DNA of 10,875 nucleotides, taken from positions 1 through 10,875 of the forward strand of contig WJIV01000022.1 of assembly GCA_014730055.1 (NCBI GenBank), given 5' to 3'. The translations under genes and the position numbers were made by a program. Origin of the DNA: Candidatus Bathyarchaeota archaeon. GTDB lineage: Archaea; Thermoproteota; Bathyarchaeia; TCS64. Positions 6,268-10,875 of the stretch are shown one piece after another (position 1 is the first letter of the stretch; every line of letters begins with the position of its first letter). Under the pieces are notes generated by a model. That model did no database searches. It was given only the letters and a program-made list of their open reading frames with translations, and was not told where the DNA came from.

Positions 6268-6819
6268 CTATTCATTCTTATCTTCTATTTGATCCAGCTC
6301 TAATTTCCTGAAGATTCTTCTTAGCTGCCTCTTCATGCTACCTCTATTATGGCTCAGACCGAGATAATCCGCGAAGTCGGGTGTCGTTCTAACCATCTTT
6401 GTCCTACCATACTTTTCCCTAGAAATTAGGCCTAGTTCCTCTAATTCTTTTAAATGACTATATGCATGGCTGCCTCTAGAATCTGCTATCTCTTTCTGCT
6501 CTACTGGTTGATGATAAGCGATATAACTCAAGGTTCTAAGAGGACCTAATGTCAATAATGGTTTTATACTATACTTGCTTGCAGGTTTGGTAAAATCCGA
6601 TTTTAACTGAAGAACGGCTCTCTGTTGGGGTAATTTTACTATCTCGAGAGCAGTTGCCTCCTCTTTGTAAACCTCAATGAGCTTCTCTATGAGTGCTCTT
6701 GCCTCGCTCTCATCCTCGAGTTTTAACTGAGTGACAATCTCTGTTAGACTCAGGGGCCTTCCCGCCGCGTAAAGCAATGCTTCAACCTTTGCTGCCTGTT
6801 CACCTATCAGCTTTACCAA
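6268..6819 (-). CDS. scpB: Segregation and condensation protein B (ScpB-like)
   Basis: The accessory subunit of the SMC-ScpA-ScpB (condensin-type) complex that organises and helps segregate the chromosome. The protein has two winged-helix domains. The first begins with VEALLYAAGRPLSLTEIV. The second carries the hallmark IAYHQPVEQKEIADSRGS followed by LEELGLISREKYGRT and a DFADYLGLS end. A basic tail with repeated Arg/Lys closes it. I place the start at a TTG at 6819, giving 183 residues with the usual short lead before the ALLYAAG helix. The longer frame with an ATG at 6951 would overlap the conserved end of purD by 116 bases, and its first 44 residues are not ScpB-like. From the TTG, the gap to the purD stop is 16 bases, so the two genes are probably co-transcribed. 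No scpA is present in the window. Confidence 0.8.
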   Translation of the reverse strand: MVKLIGEQAAKVEALLYAAGRPLSLTEIVTQLKLEDESEARALIEKLIEVYKEEATALEIVKLPQQRAVLQLKSDFTKPASKYSIKPLLTLGPLRTLSYIAYHQPVEQKEIADSRGSHAYSHLKELEELGLISREKYGRTKMVRTTPDFADYLGLSHNRGSMKRQLRRIFRKLELDQIEDKNE

Positions 6820-6835
6820 CCTGTTTACAGTTTTC

Positions 6836-8074
6836 TTATATGTTTTTAGCGATATCTTTCCTGTAATGCAGCTTACCGGAAACTTTTGTGATATCACCGT
6901 ATACTTTATCTCTTGCTGCTTTAACTGTGTCTCCTTTGCCAAGTAATGCAATTGCCCTGCTTCCTGTTGTTAATATTTTACCTTTTTCTTCATTCACTGA
7001 TGCATAATACATATCTGAGTGCTCTATATCTCCAATTTCTATGACTTTACCAGTAACAGGATCTATGGGATAGCCCTGAGGTACTAAGTATACGCAAACT
7101 GTTGCTTTCTCTGTAAATTTTACTCTAGGTAATTCTCCTTCTGTTATTCCGAAACCTATCTCAGTCAGAGGGTTTTCTAAGAGGCTGAGTACATTTATTG
7201 CTTCAGGGTCGCCGAATCTTACGTTGTATTCCAAAAGAAATACCCCTTCTTGTGTTGCCATGAAACCACCGTAGAGTATTCCCTGAAAAGTATCTGTTTC
7301 CCGGCGGGTTACGTCTATAGTTCTCCTCATTATCTCAATTCCCTCCTCAACAATTTCTGATGTTAAGTCAGGCATTCCATGATCAGGGCAACTGAAACTA
7401 CCCATACTTCCAGTGTTTGGCCCCTTATCCTCATCATAGGCTCTTTTAAAATCCCTAACAAGAGGCATAACCTCAATTCTTTTTCCATCCGTGAAAGCCT
7501 GTAGAGTAAACTCCTTTCCTTCTAGCTTCTCCTCAAGAACTACCAGTCCATCTGTCTTAATTCTCTCTAGAGCATAATCAATTATCTCAGAAGAGGTTCT
7601 AAGGTGTTCTCCACTCACTTTAACACCTTTACCACCAGTTAAAACATCCGGTTTAACGGCAACTTCATTATGTAAGCGCAGGAAGTCTTTGATATCTTCC
7701 TTATTCTTACAGATTTTGTAATCCGGATTACCAGCTATCTGATATTCATTCAATATTTCTCTCGCGTATGCCTTGCTCCACTCTAGCTTAGCCTGCGACT
7801 TCTTTGGTCCAACCACTGGGACCTCAAGGTTCCAGAGGTAATCCGCAACACCGTTGGCAAGGGGATCCTCAGGTCCGACAAATGCTAGATCCATTCCGCC
7901 AAATTCTTTATAGTTATCTAGTTTGTTGATATCAACAACTTTAGCCTTTTTTGATAAATTCCTAATTCCTGGATTGTTCTTACCCATCACAGCAAATATT
8001 TCAATATCTTCTTCTGCTAGCTTTTTTGTTATCGCATGTTCACGGGCGCCATGTCCTACGACTAAAACTCTCAT
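6836..8074 (-). CDS. purD: Phosphoribosylamine--glycine ligase (GAR synthetase)
   Basis: Catalyses ATP + 5-phosphoribosylamine + glycine to glycinamide ribonucleotide, the second step of de novo purine synthesis, in the cytoplasm. The 412 residues are close to the usual length (about 420-430). The N domain opens with MRVLVVGHGAREHAI. The ATP-grasp domain shows K141, the glycine loop GGKGV (147-151), RAYDEDKGPNTGSMG (211-225), FQGILYGGFM (263-272) and the metal/ATP signature EYNVRFGDPEA (282-292). The C-terminal domain has TTGSRAIALLGKGDTV, and the end YRKDIAKNI is typical. It reads in the same direction as MscS (49-base gap, with its own TATA-like box) and scpB (16-base gap). No other purine gene is in the window, so the pathway genes are dispersed in this genome. 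Confidence 0.96.
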   Translation of the reverse strand: MRVLVVGHGAREHAITKKLAEEDIEIFAVMGKNNPGIRNLSKKAKVVDINKLDNYKEFGGMDLAFVGPEDPLANGVADYLWNLEVPVVGPKKSQAKLEWSKAYAREILNEYQIAGNPDYKICKNKEDIKDFLRLHNEVAVKPDVLTGGKGVKVSGEHLRTSSEIIDYALERIKTDGLVVLEEKLEGKEFTLQAFTDGKRIEVMPLVRDFKRAYDEDKGPNTGSMGSFSCPDHGMPDLTSEIVEEGIEIMRRTIDVTRRETDTFQGILYGGFMATQEGVFLLEYNVRFGDPEAINVLSLLENPLTEIGFGITEGELPRVKFTEKATVCVYLVPQGYPIDPVTGKVIEIGDIEHSDMYYASVNEEKGKILTTGSRAIALLGKGDTVKAARDKVYGDITKVSGKLHYRKDIAKNI

Positions 8075-8109
8075 GGATTATCACAGACACTCTTCATATG
8101 AGTTATTGG

Positions 8110-8119
8110 AAATATAAGC
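8110..8119 (-). promoter_or_regulatory. TATA-like box before purD
   Basis: GCTTATATTT on the minus strand lies in the 49-base gap after the MscS gene, centred about 40 bases before the purD ATG. It predicts a start near 8088 and a leader of about 14 bases. Confidence 0.35.
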
Positions 8120-8123
8120 GTGG

Positions 8124-9002
8124 TTAATCTTCAATATCTTGACTTTCGTTATCCTTCGGCATCTTTTGCGCAACTATTAAGGTCGGAGTACTCAAATCTA
8201 TGCCATACTCTGAGCAGGTTTCAAAAACAACATCCCTCAGTTCAGCCTCTATCTCACGGAGCCTCTTAACCCTCTGGATAAATGTGTACAGTGTATACTC
8301 TACAGCAAAATCCTTAAACTGGGTGATCCTCACGTAGGCTCTGGGAGCATCTATTATATTATCAACCTTCATAGAAGCCTCAAGAAGAACTTCTTTGACA
8401 AACTTCGGATCATGTTCATACCCCGCGGTAATAACTGTGCGAAGTCTTACAATTCTCCTTTTCCCATAGTTTTCTATTTCAGTTTTGAGAATGTTTTGGT
8501 TAGGGACTGACACTAGGATATAGTCCATTGTAAGAAGTTTGGTGTAGATAAGATCAATAGATAGAACGTCACTAAACCTTTCATTGAAAAAGACCCTATC
8601 ACCCACTCGAAATGGTTTGCTGGCCATTATTATTAGTCCAGCTATAGCATTTCCTAATGTATTAATAGCTGCAAAACCGACGATGGTTCCTCCCAGAAGT
8701 GTCATAAACCCGGATAACATGGCAAAAGTTACACCAAACTCAACCAGAACAATTGAAAGTACCGCTAAGGAGGTTCCCCATTTAACTATTTTTCCTAAGG
8801 TATTGGCTAAGTGCTCATTAATTCTCCCTTCTTCACTGAGATTATCAATTCTATTTGATAGTAAGAACTGGAAGACATATCCAACTAAAACAGCTATTCC
8901 CGAATATGCAATTTTAGCAAAATTGTCCATCATCCATTGACCAATTGCTTCGACATATCCAAATAATAACTGAAGAATCTGTTCAATAGACGAGGATGCC
9001 AT
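8124..9002 (-). CDS. MscS-family mechanosensitive ion channel
   Basis: A 292-residue small-conductance mechanosensitive channel that opens under membrane tension and releases solutes during hypo-osmotic shock. There are three predicted membrane segments: about 31-48, 72-88 and a glycine/alanine-rich pore helix region at about 95-127 (FMTLLGGTIVGFAAINTLGN and IAGLIIMASKPFRVGDRV). The cytoplasmic beta domain starts at about 131 and includes the conserved VPNQNIL segment (166-172); the alpha/beta domain follows to about 280, with an acidic tail (DNESQDIED). Length and three-helix layout match the minimal E. coli MscS class, not the larger MscK-like channels. The ATG is preceded by a TATA-like box about 28 bases upstream and no Shine-Dalgarno site. 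Confidence 0.92.
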   Translation of the reverse strand: MASSSIEQILQLLFGYVEAIGQWMMDNFAKIAYSGIAVLVGYVFQFLLSNRIDNLSEEGRINEHLANTLGKIVKWGTSLAVLSIVLVEFGVTFAMLSGFMTLLGGTIVGFAAINTLGNAIAGLIIMASKPFRVGDRVFFNERFSDVLSIDLIYTKLLTMDYILVSVPNQNILKTEIENYGKRRIVRLRTVITAGYEHDPKFVKEVLLEASMKVDNIIDAPRAYVRITQFKDFAVEYTLYTFIQRVKRLREIEAELRDVVFETCSEYGIDLSTPTLIVAQKMPKDNESQDIED

Positions 9003-9025
9003 AACAATTAATTATAATATTAAGT

Positions 9026-9036
9026 GTTTTTAAACC
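9026..9036 (-). promoter_or_regulatory. TATA-like box before the MscS gene
   Basis: GGTTTAAAAAC on the minus strand is centred about 28 bases before the ATG at 9002, in the 43-base gap after the PLP-enzyme gene. A T run (TTTTT) directly after that gene's stop may also act as its terminator. Confidence 0.4.
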
Positions 9037-9045
9037 TCATAAAAA

Positions 9046-10212
9046 TTAGATAAGGTTTGCGATTTTTTCTATGAATATTTCCGCTTCATCCGTTTTGTTG
9101 TACGCGCCGGGTGAGATGCGTAGACCACCTACTCGAGGGCTTACGTAACAACTCTCTTTTGATAACTTTTCACTTACCGCCTTATATTCTGGGATCTTTG
9201 CATTGATGTAAATTCTTCTATCCTCATCTACTGGTGTCTGGATATCGATATCTAAGTCTTGGAGACCTTCAATTATTGCCGTATCTATATTTTTGATCTG
9301 TCTCTCAACATTCTCAAGGCCAAAATCTAAGAGTAGTTTCATGCTGTTCTCAACTGCTACATATGCCGCTTCGTTTTGATTATAGATTTCAAGTCTACCT
9401 ATATCCTCTCTGGGTTCATAATCGTATAGATCAAATCCATCTGTTGTGTTTGCTCTCATTTGGGCAGGTTTCAGCGTCTGACCTCCAACATAATCGGGGC
9501 CTAGGTCCTCCTGTATTCCCTCTTTTACATAAAAGAAACCTGTGCTGTTGTTATACGGTCCGCCTAAAAGCCATTTGTATGTACTTGTTGCAAGGAAATC
9601 AACGTCCTCTTTATGGACATTCCATTTAATTGCTCCTACGCTTTGAGTCCCATCAACGATTATATACGCATCGTGCTCATGAGCTATTTCAGCTAAAGAT
9701 TCAATGTCATGCAGATATCCATTAAACCATCCGGCCTGATCCACCATCAGAACCTTTGTATCATCATCCACAGCTTTTTCCCACTGCCAAGTTTCAACCA
9801 CACCATTTTCATGATTGATAAAACGGGATTCTACACCTTTCTCACGTTGTTTGTGCGCAACAGTTGCGCACATCGGAAAACTGAGATCAGTTAAAACGAT
9901 ATTATCCCCTTTTTCAAATGGAATCATGCTAAAAGCGGTATTAACTCCCGTTGTAGCATTAGGTAAAAACGCGATCTCTGATGTTGCAGCTCCAATAATT
10001 TCAGCAAACAAATGCTTACAGTTATTTTTAACCTCTTTATAGGCTTCCAGACCAGATTCCCAATCTACCTCTTTTCTTAGTATCTTCCCATAATGTATCC
10101 AGTATTCTTCCAAAACTTTGATAGTAGACTCAGGGACTGCACCAATAACTGCGTTATTAAAATATATACTCCCCTCACAAAGAGGAAAGTCTTCCTTCTC
10201 TCTAAGACTCAT
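9046..10212 (-). CDS. Class V aminotransferase-family PLP enzyme
   Basis: A 388-residue fold-type I PLP enzyme of aminotransferase class V, in the group with cysteine desulfurase-like and isopenicillin-N-epimerase-like proteins. Visible features are the substrate-entry segment YFNNAVIGAVP (17-27), phosphate-binding NATTGVN (85-91), VDGTQSVGA (186-194) with D187 contacting the pyridine nitrogen and Q190, and the Schiff-base lysine K213 in TSTYKWLLGG. The C-terminal GLRISPGAYNKTDE segment holds the likely carboxylate-binding arginine (R376). The catalytic cysteine loop of SufS/IscS desulfurases (HC near the end) is absent, so sulfur mobilisation from cysteine is unlikely; an amino-acid lyase, epimerase or aminotransferase role remains possible. 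It diverges from the GIY-YIG gene across 111 bases, and its TATA-like box gives a near-leaderless start. Confidence 0.85.
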   Translation of the reverse strand: MSLREKEDFPLCEGSIYFNNAVIGAVPESTIKVLEEYWIHYGKILRKEVDWESGLEAYKEVKNNCKHLFAEIIGAATSEIAFLPNATTGVNTAFSMIPFEKGDNIVLTDLSFPMCATVAHKQREKGVESRFINHENGVVETWQWEKAVDDDTKVLMVDQAGWFNGYLHDIESLAEIAHEHDAYIIVDGTQSVGAIKWNVHKEDVDFLATSTYKWLLGGPYNNSTGFFYVKEGIQEDLGPDYVGGQTLKPAQMRANTTDGFDLYDYEPREDIGRLEIYNQNEAAYVAVENSMKLLLDFGLENVERQIKNIDTAIIEGLQDLDIDIQTPVDEDRRIYINAKIPEYKAVSEKLSKESCYVSPRVGGLRISPGAYNKTDEAEIFIEKIANLI

Positions 10213-10235
10213 AGAGGAAATAACTGTAATAAGAA

Positions 10236-10246
10236 TAATATTATAC
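10236..10246 (-). promoter_or_regulatory. TATA-like box before the class V PLP gene
   Basis: GTATAATATTA on the minus strand is centred about 29 bases before the ATG at 10212, with a purine-rich AGAAG just upstream that could serve as BRE. A leaderless transcript is expected. Confidence 0.45.
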
Positions 10247-10251
10247 CTTCT

Positions 10252-10269
10252 AATAACCTCCCAGTTATT
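10252..10269. repeat. Inverted repeat between divergent genes
   Basis: AATAAC, a six-base spacer CTCCCA, then the exact reverse complement GTTATT. It sits directly upstream of the PLP-gene TATA box and near the putative promoter of the GIY-YIG gene, a position where a regulator could act on both. Six-base arms in AT-rich DNA can also occur by chance. Confidence 0.35.
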
Positions 10270-10273
10270 GGAG

Positions 10274-10283
10274 TAATATTTGA
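10274..10283 (+). promoter_or_regulatory. Possible TATA-like box of the GIY-YIG gene
   Basis: TAATATTTGA is centred about 45 bases before the ATG at 10324, predicting a leader of about 20 bases that contains AGGATGA (10301-10307), a weak ribosome-site match. A closer TATA-like sequence (GAATTATACT) lies only 10-18 bases before the ATG, too near for a leaderless start. Confidence 0.25.
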
Positions 10284-10323
10284 TTCTACAAAAGACTAAA
10301 AGGATGAATTATACTAAGAAAAC

Positions 10324-10761
10324 ATGCCTATACAAGGAACATATTGCCTATGTATCTCATTAACCGAGTCAATATTACTCCAAATTGGAAAACTTGGAGA
10401 AATAAAATTTGATTCTGGAAAATACGTCTATGTGGGCTCAGCATTAAATAGTCTTGTCCCCAGACTAGTCAGGCACATCAAAATAAGCACCGGATCTCAT
10501 GATGTGCGTCATTGGCATATTGATTACCTACTAGCTGAAAGTGTAGCCACGATATCTAAGATTTACATAGTAGAGGGTACAGTTCGATTGGAATGCGAGA
10601 TAGCAAATACTGTCGAAAGTCGGGGCTCCTGCATACCAGGTTTTGGTAGCAGCGATTGTAAATGTAATAGTCATCTATTCAAGGTTGAAGATTTTAGTTT
10701 TCTAGAAAAAAATGGGTTAAAAGAATATAACTTAGGTGTTATCGATGATCTCTTTGATTAA
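10324..10761 (+). CDS. DUF123/GIY-YIG family protein
   Basis: A 145-residue protein of the DUF123 group of GIY-YIG domains. The start (QGTYCLCISL) and GKYVYVGSAL (32-41) correspond to the paired strands of the GIY-YIG fold, with Tyr-Val-Tyr-Val-Gly matching the YVYVGSA pattern. R47 and H51 fit the RHxR-type helix. WHIDYLL (64-70) with H65 and D67, E90-C91, and the cysteine-rich end GFGSSDCKCNSHLF (C112, C114, H117) are family marks. The E90 position corresponds to the metal-binding glutamate region of GIY-YIG nucleases. DNA cleavage is inferred from the fold; the family role is not settled. The final C/C/H cluster may bind a metal. Its last 30 bases overlap the convergent AhpD-like gene. Confidence 0.88.
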   Translation: MPIQGTYCLCISLTESILLQIGKLGEIKFDSGKYVYVGSALNSLVPRLVRHIKISTGSHDVRHWHIDYLLAESVATISKIYIVEGTVRLECEIANTVESRGSCIPGFGSSDCKCNSHLFKVEDFSFLEKNGLKEYNLGVIDDLFD

Positions 10762-10875
10762 TGGTATCGACAATTCAGCTACAGTAACACCAGTACCCCA
10801 ACCCATAAGAGCCGCAGCTTGAATTTCCTTTTTGGAAGCTCCTGCGTTCAAGGCCTGATGTACAAAGTGTCGCAA
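10732..10875 (-). CDS. AhpD/carboxymuconolactone decarboxylase-like protein, 3' part
   Basis: An open minus-strand frame that enters from the right edge and ends at TAA (10732-10734), giving the last 47 residues. The sequence HFVHQALNAGASKKEIQAA has the helical pattern seen after the CxxC/C-x3-H site in AhpD-like and carboxymuconolactone decarboxylase proteins (His, then ALxAGAxxxEI). It is followed by a glycine-rich turn and a helix ending in KEIIDNT. The redox or catalytic cysteines would lie upstream, outside the window, so it cannot be said whether this is a peroxidase-type reductant or a decarboxylase-like member. It overlaps the convergent GIY-YIG gene by 30 bases. Confidence 0.7.
   Translation of the reverse strand: MRHFVHQALNAGASKKEIQAAALMGWGTGVTVAELSIPLIKEIIDNT

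Noticed and set aside
6820..6951. N-terminal extension of scpB starting at the ATG at 6951
   Set aside because: It overlaps the conserved purD C-terminus and does not look like ScpB; the TTG at 6819 explains the family start better.
8584..8940. 118-codon plus-strand frame within the MscS gene
   Set aside because: It is the antisense shadow of a well-supported channel gene; its translation has no recognisable family and no promoter is seen.
5106..10212. A beta-lactam pathway, from the penicillin-acyltransferase-like and isopenicillin-N-epimerase-like families both being present
   Set aside because: The genes are separated by MscS, purD and scpB, and no synthetase or isopenicillin synthase is present. 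Both families are broad and named after unusual members.
1..10875. CRISPR array, insertion sequence, integrase attachment duplication at the tRNA, toxin-antitoxin or defence operon
   Set aside because: I looked for repeated spacers, transposase motifs, a duplicate of the tRNA 3' end and small paired genes and found none. The T-rich tract is the only repeat-like block.

Overview
The window looks like archaeal chromosome of moderate-to-low GC. The evidence is: TATA-like boxes centred about 25-30 bases before many start codons with few clear Shine-Dalgarno sites, which suggests leaderless or short-leader transcripts; a tRNA-Ala without an encoded CCA; a GIY-YIG protein of the DUF123 type, which is common in archaea; TTG starts; and a standalone ScpB and PurD of archaeal appearance. 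The exact phylum cannot be read from the window. An Asgard or Bathyarchaeia-like lineage is possible but is only an impression.

Layout on the left (1-3380), plus strand except for the tRNA. After about 350 bases without a convincing gene comes a DUF6282-type metal-dependent hydrolase-like protein. It is followed by a decayed EamA/DMT-family transporter pseudogene (1446-2480) whose homology can be followed through at least three disruptions and across a T-rich tract. A minus-strand tRNA-Ala(UGC) comes next, then a HAD phosphatase gene.

Middle and right (3377-10212), a long minus-strand block. In transcription order it holds a class V PLP enzyme, an MscS-type channel, purD, scpB, a C45 (acyl-CoA:6-APA acyltransferase-like) Ntn hydrolase, an unlisted 43-residue single-span membrane protein, an AIM24-family protein, and a second HAD protein. 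That last gene meets the plus-strand HAD gene tail to tail on a shared TTAA. Most members have their own TATA-like box, so this is a co-directional series more than one operon. The tight couplings are purD-scpB and AIM24-HAD. At the right end a plus-strand DUF123/GIY-YIG gene diverges from the PLP enzyme and overlaps by 30 bases the 3' end of a minus-strand AhpD/carboxymuconolactone-decarboxylase-like gene that runs off the window.

Most of the content is housekeeping or of general metabolic type: purine synthesis, chromosome segregation, tRNA, osmotic protection. I see no mobile element, CRISPR array, toxin-antitoxin pair or defence system. The points most worth a second look are the transporter pseudogene, the small membrane protein, the HAD protein with Trp in place of the second catalytic Asp, and the re-assigned scpB start.
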